This document shows, piece after piece, positions 18,245-27,010 of a stretch of 64,000 nt of DNA. The notes under the pieces were generated by a model that had not been told where the DNA came from, ran no database searches, and worked only from the letters and a program-made list of their open reading frames with translations. Source of the stretch: an uncultured Paracoccaceae bacterium (lineage in GTDB: Bacteria > Pseudomonadota > Alphaproteobacteria > Rhodobacterales > Rhodobacteraceae); the NCBI GenBank assembly GCA_947503925.1, contig CANNFQ010000009.1, positions 1 through 64,000 on the forward strand. Direction: 5' to 3'. The position numbers and the translations under genes were made by a program. The first letter of the stretch is position 1. Each line of letters begins with the position of its first letter.

Positions 18245-20329
18245 ATGAAGATGGAAGAGCTGACAAAGGGAGACGGGTACAAAGTCCCTGCAGCGCACCA
18301 CCCATTCATGCGGCTTGGCCTGGAGAAGCTGGATGCTTTCCACGATGAGATCGCCGATCTTGAGGCAACCCTTGGGGATGTCGTAAAGCTTGGCGGTCAG
18401 GACGCAGAAAAGAAATCCGCTAAACTAATCAAGCAGTTACGTACGTTTGAACCAAGCATCACGATGATTGGCCAGATCAAGTCGGGGAAGACATCGCTGG
18501 TCAATGCGATGATCGGTCGCCCTGAATTGCTGCCCGCTGACGTGAACCCATGGACCTCCGTTGTCACCTCTTTGCATCTAAACGCGCCCTTGCCAGCCGA
18601 CGCCCCAACCGCGTCTTTCCAGTTTTTCAGCCAGGGTGAATGGGATCATCTGGTCGAAAACGGTGGCCGAATCGGTGAACTGTCCTCGCGCGCCGGTGCC
18701 GATGACGAACTTGAAAAAGTGCGCGAGCAAATCGCCGAGATGCGCGAAAAGACCAAGACCCGCCTTGGCCGCAAGTTTGAATTGTTGCTGGGTCAGCGAC
18801 ATAACTATGCCGAGCTGAGCGATGAGTTGGTACAGCGCTATGTCTGTATGGGCGACGATTTTGAGGATATGGATGAAGAGGATCAGCAGGGTCAGTTTGC
18901 CGATATCACGAAATCTGCTGATCTTTATCTGACGGCTGACGCCATCCCGATGCCGCTTTGTCTGCGCGACACCCCCGGTGTCAACGACACGTTCATGATG
19001 CGCGAGCAGATCACCATCAACGCCTTGCGCGACAGCCGCATTTGCGTGGTCGTCCTGTCTGCCCATCAGGCATTGAGTTCGATGGATATGGGCTTGATCC
19101 GCCTGATTGCCAACGTGAAATCCCGCGAGGTGATTATCTTTGTCAATCGGATCGACGAATTGTCTGATCCTGCCGCTCAGGTCCCGGAAATTCGTGACAG
19201 CATCCTTCAGACACTGGCCGACAATAACGGCCCGGAAAATCCCGAAGTGATCTTTGGCAGTGCCTATTGGGCCAATATCGCCCTTTCAGAGAACCTGAAT
19301 GACATTGTGTCAGATAGCGCGGCGGCCCTGTTCAACTGGGCCGAGGTTGCGCTGGATTCCGGCACCGCTGGCATGGAAACCAATGAGCTGGTTTGGCAAT
19401 TGTCCGGTGTTCCCGCGCTTTACAAGGCCTTGTCAGAGCGCATTACCGAAGGCCCCGGCACCGAGGTGCTGGCCGCGTCGCGCAAACGCGCCCTGAACCT
19501 GGTCAGCGGTGTTCGCGCGTCCAACTCTGTCGTTTCGATGCGGATGGATGGTGACAGTGTCGATATGATGCCACCTGATCAATTGCTGGCGCATCTGGAC
19601 AAATTGGAAACTGATAGCCTCAAGTTCCTGAATGATCGTCTTGATATCGTGTTCCAGCAGTTTGGATCGCGTGTGGACCAGTCGCATAAGCGCTTCCTTG
19701 ACCGCGCGCTTGAATCACTGTTGCAGCATCTGGAAACGAATGGCGAAGATCAGGTTTGGCAATATAGCCCAGATGGGCTGCGTATGTTGCTGCGCACCAG
19801 TTATCAGGTGATGCGACGCAATGTGTCTTCGACCTGCGAACAGGTCTATGCAGCCGCGTCAAATGATCTTGCTGAAACATATCGCACGGCATTTGGCGTG
19901 TCGGTCGATAACTTTTCGATTACCCCGCCATCGGCACCCGAAGTCCCTGCACCCGTGTCACTGGGCCAGACAATCGCCCTGGATTTACAGACCTCCTGGT
20001 GGAAGGGATGGTGGAAGCGCCGCAAGGGTTATCGGGCCTTTGCCAGCGGATTTTATGACCTGATCGAGGCGGAGACCGCCCCGATTGTGGACGAGCTGAA
20101 GATCACACAGGCCGCCGGCATCCGCCAGATGGCTGAACGCGAGTTGAATGACTTTTTATCCGAACAGCGCGGATTGCTGACGGATATCAGCAACAAGTCC
20201 CAGGTCGGCGTAGACGATTTGGAAAACATTTTCGGTATTACTGCCCAACAAGAACGCGAAGAACTATTCGATTACATTTTCGAGGAGTTGAGTGATGGGC
20301 CACAAGCTGAAACAGAAGGAACCGCGTAA
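18245..20329 (+). CDS. Dynamin-family GTPase
   Basis: This 694-residue protein is a large bacterial dynamin-like GTPase. G1 is GQIKSGKTS (76-84), a G2 threonine lies in WTSVVT, G3 is DTPG (242-245) in LRDTPGVNDTF, and G4 is NRID (301-304). Between G2 and G3 sits a helical insertion of more than 100 residues, as in dynamins. The C-terminal half is helical. Near residues 583-597 there is a patch rich in Trp, Lys and Arg (SWWKGWWKRRKGYRAF), a good candidate for the membrane-binding tip. A GAGGAC ribosome-binding site precedes the ATG. The 162-base AT-rich gap before it may carry an extra promoter. The stop overlaps the next start (TAATG). Confidence 0.92.
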   Translation: MKMEELTKGDGYKVPAAHHPFMRLGLEKLDAFHDEIADLEATLGDVVKLGGQDAEKKSAKLIKQLRTFEPSITMIGQIKSGKTSLVNAMIGRPELLPADVNPWTSVVTSLHLNAPLPADAPTASFQFFSQGEWDHLVENGGRIGELSSRAGADDELEKVREQIAEMREKTKTRLGRKFELLLGQRHNYAELSDELVQRYVCMGDDFEDMDEEDQQGQFADITKSADLYLTADAIPMPLCLRDTPGVNDTFMMREQITINALRDSRICVVVLSAHQALSSMDMGLIRLIANVKSREVIIFVNRIDELSDPAAQVPEIRDSILQTLADNNGPENPEVIFGSAYWANIALSENLNDIVSDSAAALFNWAEVALDSGTAGMETNELVWQLSGVPALYKALSERITEGPGTEVLAASRKRALNLVSGVRASNSVVSMRMDGDSVDMMPPDQLLAHLDKLETDSLKFLNDRLDIVFQQFGSRVDQSHKRFLDRALESLLQHLETNGEDQVWQYSPDGLRMLLRTSYQVMRRNVSSTCEQVYAAASNDLAETYRTAFGVSVDNFSITPPSAPEVPAPVSLGQTIALDLQTSWWKGWWKRRKGYRAFASGFYDLIEAETAPIVDELKITQAAGIRQMAERELNDFLSEQRGLLTDISNKSQVGVDDLENIFGITAQQEREELFDYIFEELSDGPQAETEGTA

Positions 20330-21219
20330 TGAGTAACCAGGCCACCGGATCGGGTGGGCCGCGTAAACCGCGCATCGCGCTGATGGGTGAGTTCAGCGCG
20401 GGCAAAAGTACCTTGTCGAATTTGTTGTTGGGTGCCCGCCCATTACCCGAAAAAGTGACAGCAACCCGTCTGTCGCCCGTTTGGATGTCGTATGGTGATC
20501 AATCCCCATATCGCGTCGATATTGACGGCACGACTGAACCTGTATCCATCGATATGCTGGAAACTGTGCCGGTTGATGACACCCATGTCATCCGGCTTTT
20601 CATGGAAGCGGATATTCTGGATGTGATCGATCTGATCGACTTTCCCGGGATTTCGGACCCCAATATGGATTCCGATGTCTGGGAACGTGTTCTGCCTGAA
20701 ATTGATGCCGTGATCTGGTGCACCCATGCCACCCAAGCCTGGCGCCAATCAGAGGCCGCCGTCTGGGATATGATGCCGGATGTGGTGCGCGAAAATTCGA
20801 TCCTGTTGATAACGCGCTATGACAAGCTGACAACCGACAATGATCGCCGCCGTGTTCTGCGCCGGGTCAGACGTGAAACAGATGGCCAATTTGGTGGCAC
20901 TTTCCCAATTTCGCTACTTCAGGCGTTGGAAGCGGGTGATGACTATGACCGCTGGGATGGCAGTGGTGCTGGCCCCTTTGTTGATCATTTCCTCAATACA
21001 ATCGCCACACTTTGCGAACTGACGGCGAAATCCAAAAAACCGCTGTTCAACTATGGCACCCCCGCCAAAAATGCTGATGGCACAACAGCCGAAGTTGAAC
21101 CGGAAGAACCCGAGGTGCCCGCAGCACCTGTTATCCCGCGCCGCGTGCAACGCCCTTTGGATACCGACCAACCCAAGCGCAACCGTCCACCCGCAGCCCC
21201 CGAAAGTGGCGTCGGATGA
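20329..21219 (+). CDS. Small dynamin-related P-loop GTPase
   Basis: This 296-residue protein has a full set of GTPase motifs: G1 GEFSAGKST (20-28), threonines near 44-46 for G2, G3 DFPG (104-107) in LIDFPGISDP, and G4 TRYD (162-165). The G1 form (FSAGKST) is typical of dynamin-related proteins. It is similar to the GTPase encoded at 16772 around VIWCTHATQAWRQSEAAVWD, but here switch II is intact. The C-terminal 50 residues are proline-rich and basic (PAAPVIPRRVQRPL...), probably a disordered tail. Coupling to the large dynamin gene suggests the two proteins act together. Confidence 0.9.
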   Translation: MSNQATGSGGPRKPRIALMGEFSAGKSTLSNLLLGARPLPEKVTATRLSPVWMSYGDQSPYRVDIDGTTEPVSIDMLETVPVDDTHVIRLFMEADILDVIDLIDFPGISDPNMDSDVWERVLPEIDAVIWCTHATQAWRQSEAAVWDMMPDVVRENSILLITRYDKLTTDNDRRRVLRRVRRETDGQFGGTFPISLLQALEAGDDYDRWDGSGAGPFVDHFLNTIATLCELTAKSKKPLFNYGTPAKNADGTTAEVEPEEPEVPAAPVIPRRVQRPLDTDQPKRNRPPAAPESGVG

Positions 21220-21277
21220 GGCGGTATCGTGTGAATAGGCCCCTTATCGGCGCGTGACAGCTTGAGCCTGACGTTTG

Positions 21278-21308
21278 ACACCGCCTTTGGTTTTCCCAAT
21301 GGCGGTGT
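21278..21308 (+). terminator. Hairpin between the GTPase and roadblock-like genes
   Basis: An 8-bp perfect stem (acaccgcc / ggcggtgt) encloses a 15-base loop and is followed by only three T residues. It may be a weak terminator or an RNA-processing element that lowers expression of the last two genes of the cluster. The surrounding 265-base gap has no convincing gene. Confidence 0.45.
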
Positions 21309-21484
21309 TTCACTGTTGCCCAAACTGTGCATCCTGCGTTGAACCTTATCCAACAACTTCGTGCCCAATAGTTGCGACAGATGAACGTTGCGATACCACG
21401 TCGGGCCCATATCTTGGATGGGCTTCCACAAGTGACTATTTTGACGTAGTCACGATGATGTGGGATGAAATTGGGGCCTAGGAC

Positions 21485-21850
21485 ATGGTTGCGGACGTTT
21501 TGGACGCGTTACACAGTAAGTTTGACGAATGCGAGACCGTCGCATTTGCAGATTTATCAACGCAGATGGTTTTGATTACAAATTCGGATGCAAGCCACCG
21601 CCGCGAAACGCTTGATCGCCTTTGCGCAGAAGCAGCGATGGCGCTTGGCACCTCAAAAAAGCCCGCCGCGTTTGGCGACACCCCAAGCAGTGCTGCCTTC
21701 GTGGCCACCAACAATCAGCTGCGCATCTTCTTGCGTGCGCCGGATGAACCGGCGGATGTCTTGTGTTGTGTGTGCAAGCCGGGCGTCGATGTGGCAGCAT
21801 TCCTATCGGATGCCCGCCCTTGTTTGGCAAAAATAAGCGGCGGTGCGTAA
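21485..21850 (+). CDS. Small protein, possible roadblock/LC7-like fold
   Basis: The 121-residue product is not confidently assigned. Its pattern, an N-terminal helix, then TVAFADLSTQMVLITN, a long helix, and two late strands (LRIFLRAPDEPADVLCCVC) before a C-terminal helix, resembles the roadblock/LC7 fold of MglB. MglB-type proteins regulate small GTPases. The position after three GTPase genes makes a regulator of those GTPases plausible, but this is inference from pattern and context. It has no signal peptide or membrane helix. The gene lies 34 bases before the next gene and is probably co-transcribed with it. Confidence 0.6.
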   Translation: MVADVLDALHSKFDECETVAFADLSTQMVLITNSDASHRRETLDRLCAEAAMALGTSKKPAAFGDTPSSAAFVATNNQLRIFLRAPDEPADVLCCVCKPGVDVAAFLSDARPCLAKISGGA

Positions 21851-21883
21851 CGTTGAAACCAGTAACTATCGGGAACAATTTGC

Positions 21884-22666
21884 GTGACTGACCGGACAGC
21901 CCTCGCAACGAAACTAAGCGCCTTGATCGCGGATGATGCCGTGTTCGCGGATGGTGGCGCGCGCGTGATCAGCCAAGGCGGCTCTCCGCCCCCATTGGTC
22001 GCCATTCTGACCGAGGTCGATAACACCGTACTTGAACGCACACTGGTCTTCGGCATGGGGGAAAGCCAGGTGAGCGCAGTTGTGTCTGGCCGCCGGTTGC
22101 GCGGTATTGTGGATATCGAAGGCAATGTGCCCGGTGCAATTGATATTGTTGGACAGGTGTTGTCGCGCGATGATACCCAACTTTTGAAGGCGACAAGCGC
22201 CATGCTGAATGCATTGGGCGACGCCGCCGGTGTCGTGACGGTCCGCAGCATGCCCGCACAGCCTTTGGGCAGCAGCGGTGAGGCCGGGATTGGCGCCAAT
22301 GTTTTGGCCGATCTTTGGGGCGTTGATATGGATGCCACCCCGGCCCCACCGATGGAACGATTTCTGGCATCTCATGCCGATAAGATGGTCGGCCTGATCC
22401 ATATCACCGGTGGTAAGGTCACCGAAACAGGTGGCGACAGTGATCCGTTGCAGACGATATGGGTCGATCAAATCCCTGAATTTCGGAAGCGATTCAAGGC
22501 GATGCATCCAAAACACGATGGGCCCATGTTGGTCTGCCTTGATCACGTGATCAGCGGAGAGCTCGGTGCAGCCCTCGCGCTTTTCGAAGATGAGGCCTGT
22601 GTATTTTCCTATGACCCCGACGATCTGTCCGCGATCATCGGTTCGTGGGCCTCTATCACGGCATAG
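21884..22666 (+). CDS. Hypothetical protein, last gene of the GTPase/kinase cluster
   Basis: I do not recognise this 260-residue protein. It starts with GTG at 21884 and appears soluble, with mixed alpha/beta character and no cysteine motif or signal peptide. Two segments, PLVAILTEVDNTVLERTLVF and the later KMVGLIHITGGKVTETGGDS, have roadblock-like strand patterns, so a double version of the preceding protein's fold is possible but unproven. The gene ends 3 bases before a strong terminator hairpin, which makes it the last member of the cluster. Confidence 0.7.
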   Translation: MTDRTALATKLSALIADDAVFADGGARVISQGGSPPPLVAILTEVDNTVLERTLVFGMGESQVSAVVSGRRLRGIVDIEGNVPGAIDIVGQVLSRDDTQLLKATSAMLNALGDAAGVVTVRSMPAQPLGSSGEAGIGANVLADLWGVDMDATPAPPMERFLASHADKMVGLIHITGGKVTETGGDSDPLQTIWVDQIPEFRKRFKAMHPKHDGPMLVCLDHVISGELGAALALFEDEACVFSYDPDDLSAIIGSWASITA

Positions 22667-22669
22667 GGT

Positions 22670-22696
22670 AAGCGCGGCGATCTAATCGCCGCGCTT
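22670..22696. terminator. Bidirectional terminator
   Basis: A perfect 11-bp stem (aagcgcggcga / tcgccgcgctt) with a 5-base loop, flanked by T-rich sequence on the right. It lies between the end of the kinase/GTPase cluster and the convergent nuclease gene, so it can serve both. Confidence 0.88.
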
Positions 22697-22705
22697 ATCT
22701 TTGGT

Positions 22706-25700
22706 TTAGACGATCCCCATGCCATCCCCAAAGTCCAGCCCAATGATCAGCGGATCATGGTCAGAGGATGCAAAGACCCCGTCATTAAAGAAATCAGGGT
22801 TCTTGAAGGATGTGTCGTAATTCAGAAGATCGGGTTCATCGGCATTGATGTGCCATTCCGTGGCCCCGGTCACAAACCCGGCCAACCCGTCATCTGCGAA
22901 CCCCTGGTCCAGCGTACCCCGCTGCCCGTCAAAGACAAAACTGTAGGCATCTTCCTGCCCGATATAGGTGTCGATCAGATCAACCAGACCGGCATCGTCA
23001 TCCAGATGCTGCACCGGATCTTCCTCTGCATAGGCGTTCAGGTCGCCCAGCAACAGGTAGTTTTCGGTGCCGCCGCCGTTGTAGTCATTGGCGATCCAGT
23101 CACCCAGCTCGACAGCTGCATCCAACCGCACCTGGTTCCAGAACCCCTGCCCGTTGCCTTGGTCAAAGTTCGGGTCGGCCCGCAGCGCATCAACATCCGC
23201 CTGGGTGAACCCGACCGCTGTACCGTTATCCAGCGCGTCCTGCGCATCATCGGCAAGCCGGTCCAGCCCGCTTGGCCCTTTCGATTTGAAGTGGGACGAC
23301 ACAACGGTAAAGACCTCGCCTGTGGCCTGATCTTCGAAAGTTGCCGCAACCGATGGCCGGTTGCGTTGGAAATCACCCACCCGGTCGGTTCCAAGTGCGC
23401 TATCCAGCAGCTCTGCCAACGCGAATGTCTGCGCGGCAGAGGATTCATCGAACACCAGGAAATCCGAATGCAGCAAGGTCACCGCGTTCTGGTCATAGAC
23501 GATTCCGGTGCTGATCGCATCCGTGCCGATGAACCCGGCATCAACGGTTGGATCAGCAAAGGCGTAAGATGCGCCAGAGCCGGTCAATGCTGCCTCATCA
23601 TTCAGGGCATCGACCAGCGCCTGGATCGCGCTGTCCGCGCCGAAGCCCCCGTTTTCGATTTCCTGCAGGGCGAACACTTCGGCCTCTGTCCCGGTGATCG
23701 CGGCGACCAGTTTTTCGGTCTGCCGTACCAGTTCCTCGGGGGTGTCCGCACCGCGCGGGTCGAGACCGTTTGGCCCAGACCCAGCGCCCGGTTCATCGAT
23801 GGTCGAGAAATAGTTGAGCACGTTCACGCTGGCCACTTGCAGGCTGCCGCCCACGTCATCGGGGCTATCCTGCCGCGCGCCGCTATTTGTCGACTCGTCA
23901 ATATCCAGCGTTTCGGTGACCACCAGTTGGTAATCGCCGAATGCGTAGGACAGCACGCCGGTGACATCGTCGGTGAGTTCCGTCCCAAGCCGCAGCGTTG
24001 ATCCGCCATCGCTGAAATCATCGCCGGAATCGAGGAACCCGTTGCCATTATCGCCCGGTCCACCGGGGACAAATTCAAACTGGTCTGGGTTTTGCGATCC
24101 GACGCCATCTTCGAGGATAAGTCGGTTATTTTCGTTTGCTTCCTGATGTGCTGCAATCTCGGCCGCTTCGGTTTGTGCATCGAAAAGCTGTGTCGCCTGG
24201 GTTTGCACCCCGGCGCTGATCACCAACTGCCCGAACCGGTCAAAGTTGAAGTTTTCGATCACTGTCAGCGGGTCAGGCGTGCCTGATGTCACATTGATCA
24301 GCATGCCTTCGACGGCTTCGTAATCCGGGGCTGCGTCGGGCGATAGCAGGATGCTGGCGGCGGTTGGCGTCGCAGTGACGGCCGCGATCACCGCTGTTGC
24401 GCTGACATTGGTGATCTGGGTCAGGCCAAAAAATTCTGCCACTTCGCCGGTAATCCCGACGAGGTTGCCCACGCTGACCGTCGGCGCACTGCCGGTGAAA
24501 ACAAAGATGCCTTCGGAGGTTGACGCGTCACCGTCGGCATCGCTGTCTTCTTCCTGCAGGTAGTAGCCGTTGGAAACGATATGGGTCACGACCGCCTCGA
24601 CATTGACGATGTCACCAACAAGCGCAGAGGCGTCACCACTGCCCTGGATTTCGCTGATCAGCCGGTCTTCACCCGGTTCGACAATGGCCTCGTTCGCCGC
24701 ACCGCGTGTATCAGCGGATGGCCCGAACCAGACACCGTCTGTGCCCCGCTGCAAAGAATCACCGGCCAATGTGCTGCTTGTCTCGGCGACGCCGACATCG
24801 TTTGACGTCAGACCGGTGGCGGGGCCGTCGGTTGCTGTGACATCGCCCTCGTAGCTAACGAACTCCACAACCACCCCGCCATTGGACAATGCGATGGCGT
24901 CCGGCCCGTTCTGGATGCCCGGCGTATCGATGACGTAATAATCATAGGTGCCATCGCTGGTGACGGTACCACTGCTGACGGCGAGGGTGTTGTAAACGAC
25001 GCCGCCATTGCCGTTGTAGAGGTCAAGGGTCAGATTGCTGACATCCTCACCGGTTTCCACACGGATTTCGATGAATTCGCCAATGTCGCTGCCTTCATTG
25101 TCGTAATGGAACTCGTTGATTTGTGCGGTTGTCGGACCGGCCGGGATGACATTTGCCGCGCCGGATGTGTTGACCTCTGTCGCGGCCCAACTGCCGGCCT
25201 CGTTCCGTTGCAGGGATGCGCCAATAACAGTCCCGCTGTTTTCGCTGACGCCGATATCAGTTGAGGTGACACCATCCGCACTGCCGCCCACTGCGGTCAA
25301 CTCGCCCTCATAGCTGAGGAATTCGATCAACGTTCCATCATTCGACAGGGCGATCCCGTCAGGCGCACCGTTTTGCAGCCCGTTTGTGGGTAGGTTGAGC
25401 ACGTAGTAATCATATGTGCCATCACTGCTGGCCGGTGTGGCGGGCAAGGACAGCGTGTCATAGGTCGTACCGTTGCTACCGTTGTAAAGTTCAACCGCAA
25501 CCCCTGACACATCGCCGCCTGCATTGATCCGAATTTCGATGAACTCGCCCTGATCGGTTCCGGTGTTGTCGTAATGGAATTCGTTGATCCGGGCGACGAG
25601 CACCGGGATATTGGCCGCACCGGACGTATTCGGCGCCGCCTCATCCCACGTGCCATCATCATTGCGTTGCAGACTGTCGCCAATACTTGTGCCGCCATTC

Positions 25701-26827
25701 TCGGCAACGCCAATATCGGTTGAGGTGACCCCATCGGCGGCGCCACCAACCCCCGCCAGCGTGCCTTCGTAGCTGAGGAATTCGATCAGCGCGCCACCGT
25801 TTGACAGGGCGATCCCGTCCGGTGAGCCATTCTGCAGCCCGTTGGCAGGCAGGTCGATCACGTAGTAATCATAGGTACCATCGCTGCTGACCGGTGCAGC
25901 GGGCAGTGACAGCGTGTTGTAAACGCTGCCATTGCTGCCGTTATAAAGTTCCACGGCGAGTGTGGAAACGTCAGCCCCCGTATTGACTCGGATTTCGATG
26001 AATTCGCCAACGTCGCTGCCGGCATTGTCGTAGTGGAATTCGTTGATCCGCGCCTCAATCGGGGGGGTGTCGTCATTGCCGGTGATCGTCACAGTGACGG
26101 TCGCCGTGTCGGTGCCACCCTTGCCGTCATCGACCGTATAGGTAAATGTGTCCGTCGCGGTTTCACCTGCATTCAGGTCATTGAAAATAGCGCCTGCATC
26201 ATAGCTGATGGATCCGTCCACAAGCGTAATCGTGGCCCCTGCCGCGCTGGTTGCGGCCACAGATGTCAGGCTGATCGTGTCCCCGTCAAATTCCTGATCA
26301 TTGGCCAGCAAATCGGCAGCGGCGATTGTCAGCACGCTGTCTTCATCCGTTGTGGCCGTATCATCACCGGCCAGCACCGCGTTATTGGTGCCGTCGATAA
26401 ACAATGTGTAGTCGTCAGCAGCGAAATAAAGCGCTTCTACCCCAAAAATCTTATCCGTGCCCGCGTCTGCAACATCACTGAGCGAAGTGACGGTTGTTTT
26501 GCCCCAGAACCCGTTTCCGACTGAGATGTCATAATCGGCGATCCCGCCTTCATAGCTGACTTTGTCCAGCCCGAAGCCGCCACGAATATAGTCATCGCCC
26601 GCGCTGCCAGCGATGATGTCATCGCCAAATCCACCAAACACACGGTCATTGCCATCACCTGCATCAATGATGTCATTGCCCCAGCCGCCAAAGATGATGT
26701 CATTGCTGCCGCCAGTGCTGATCGTATCGTTCCCCCAGAATCCAAAGACGATGTCACGCCCTTCGCTGCCCGTCAGAACGTCATCATCAAATGTGCCGAA
26801 ATGGAAATTTGCGCGGTGAAATGTCAT
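22706..26827 (-). CDS. Large secreted nuclease (ExeM/NucH-like) with RTX and lamin-tail repeats
   Basis: The predicted protein is 1373 residues from the ATG at 26827, which follows a GGGGGAA ribosome-binding site. Order of parts: RTX-like calcium repeats (about 10-110, e.g. GGWGNDIIDAGDGNDRVFGG); a cadherin-like/VCBS domain around 165-260; three lamin-tail domains each starting INEFHYDN; a 6-stranded nucleic-acid-binding-like region (LISEIQGSGDASALVGDIVN); and a C-terminal endonuclease/exonuclease/phosphatase domain with NVLNYFS, ALQEIENGG, SSHFKSKG, LLGDLNAYAEEDP and SSDHDPLI, which carry the catalytic Asn, Glu, Asp and His residues. Such enzymes degrade extracellular DNA for phosphate or biofilm turnover. 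There is no ordinary signal peptide, so type I secretion is likely, but no exporter is encoded nearby. Confidence 0.93.
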   Translation of the reverse strand: MTFHRANFHFGTFDDDVLTGSEGRDIVFGFWGNDTISTGGSNDIIFGGWGNDIIDAGDGNDRVFGGFGDDIIAGSAGDDYIRGGFGLDKVSYEGGIADYDISVGNGFWGKTTVTSLSDVADAGTDKIFGVEALYFAADDYTLFIDGTNNAVLAGDDTATTDEDSVLTIAAADLLANDQEFDGDTISLTSVAATSAAGATITLVDGSISYDAGAIFNDLNAGETATDTFTYTVDDGKGGTDTATVTVTITGNDDTPPIEARINEFHYDNAGSDVGEFIEIRVNTGADVSTLAVELYNGSNGSVYNTLSLPAAPVSSDGTYDYYVIDLPANGLQNGSPDGIALSNGGALIEFLSYEGTLAGVGGAADGVTSTDIGVAENGGTSIGDSLQRNDDGTWDEAAPNTSGAANIPVLVARINEFHYDNTGTDQGEFIEIRINAGGDVSGVAVELYNGSNGTTYDTLSLPATPASSDGTYDYYVLNLPTNGLQNGAPDGIALSNDGTLIEFLSYEGELTAVGGSADGVTSTDIGVSENSGTVIGASLQRNEAGSWAATEVNTSGAANVIPAGPTTAQINEFHYDNEGSDIGEFIEIRVETGEDVSNLTLDLYNGNGGVVYNTLAVSSGTVTSDGTYDYYVIDTPGIQNGPDAIALSNGGVVVEFVSYEGDVTATDGPATGLTSNDVGVAETSSTLAGDSLQRGTDGVWFGPSADTRGAANEAIVEPGEDRLISEIQGSGDASALVGDIVNVEAVVTHIVSNGYYLQEEDSDADGDASTSEGIFVFTGSAPTVSVGNLVGITGEVAEFFGLTQITNVSATAVIAAVTATPTAASILLSPDAAPDYEAVEGMLINVTSGTPDPLTVIENFNFDRFGQLVISAGVQTQATQLFDAQTEAAEIAAHQEANENNRLILEDGVGSQNPDQFEFVPGGPGDNGNGFLDSGDDFSDGGSTLRLGTELTDDVTGVLSYAFGDYQLVVTETLDIDESTNSGARQDSPDDVGGSLQVASVNVLNYFSTIDEPGAGSGPNGLDPRGADTPEELVRQTEKLVAAITGTEAEVFALQEIENGGFGADSAIQALVDALNDEAALTGSGASYAFADPTVDAGFIGTDAISTGIVYDQNAVTLLHSDFLVFDESSAAQTFALAELLDSALGTDRVGDFQRNRPSVAATFEDQATGEVFTVVSSHFKSKGPSGLDRLADDAQDALDNGTAVGFTQADVDALRADPNFDQGNGQGFWNQVRLDAAVELGDWIANDYNGGGTENYLLLGDLNAYAEEDPVQHLDDDAGLVDLIDTYIGQEDAYSFVFDGQRGTLDQGFADDGLAGFVTGATEWHINADEPDLLNYDTSFKNPDFFNDGVFASSDHDPLIIGLDFGDGMGIV
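24690..26055 (-). repeat. Three tandem lamin-tail domain repeats inside the nuclease gene
   Basis: The phrase gaattcgttgat (antisense to INEF) recurs at 26036, 25577 and, as gaactcgttgat, at 25109, giving units of 459 and 468 bases (about 155 residues). The DNA is similar enough for the copies to have arisen by recent tandem duplication. Boundaries are approximate. Confidence 0.85.
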
Positions 26828-27010
26828 GGTTTTCCCCCAACCTTTGGACTTCATATTTTTGATTTGTCCGAAAAGTGTAACAGTATTATCTCCGGGTTCA
26901 CTATAGAAATGAATTACCCTACGTCAGTTCGCCCACAGGTAGTGCCTGCGTTAATTCGCTGATCAGCTGTTGCTTGTTTCGCTGTAAGACGTTGAAATTG
27001 AGGAATTAAG

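Noticed and set aside
21275..21481. 68-codon frame between the GTPase and roadblock-like genes
   Set aside because: It starts in the hairpin region, has no family features and no clear ribosome-binding site.
22757..24001. Long + strand open frame (414 codons) opposite the nuclease
   Set aside because: It is antisense to a well-supported gene with intact catalytic motifs; long antisense frames are common in GC-rich DNA.
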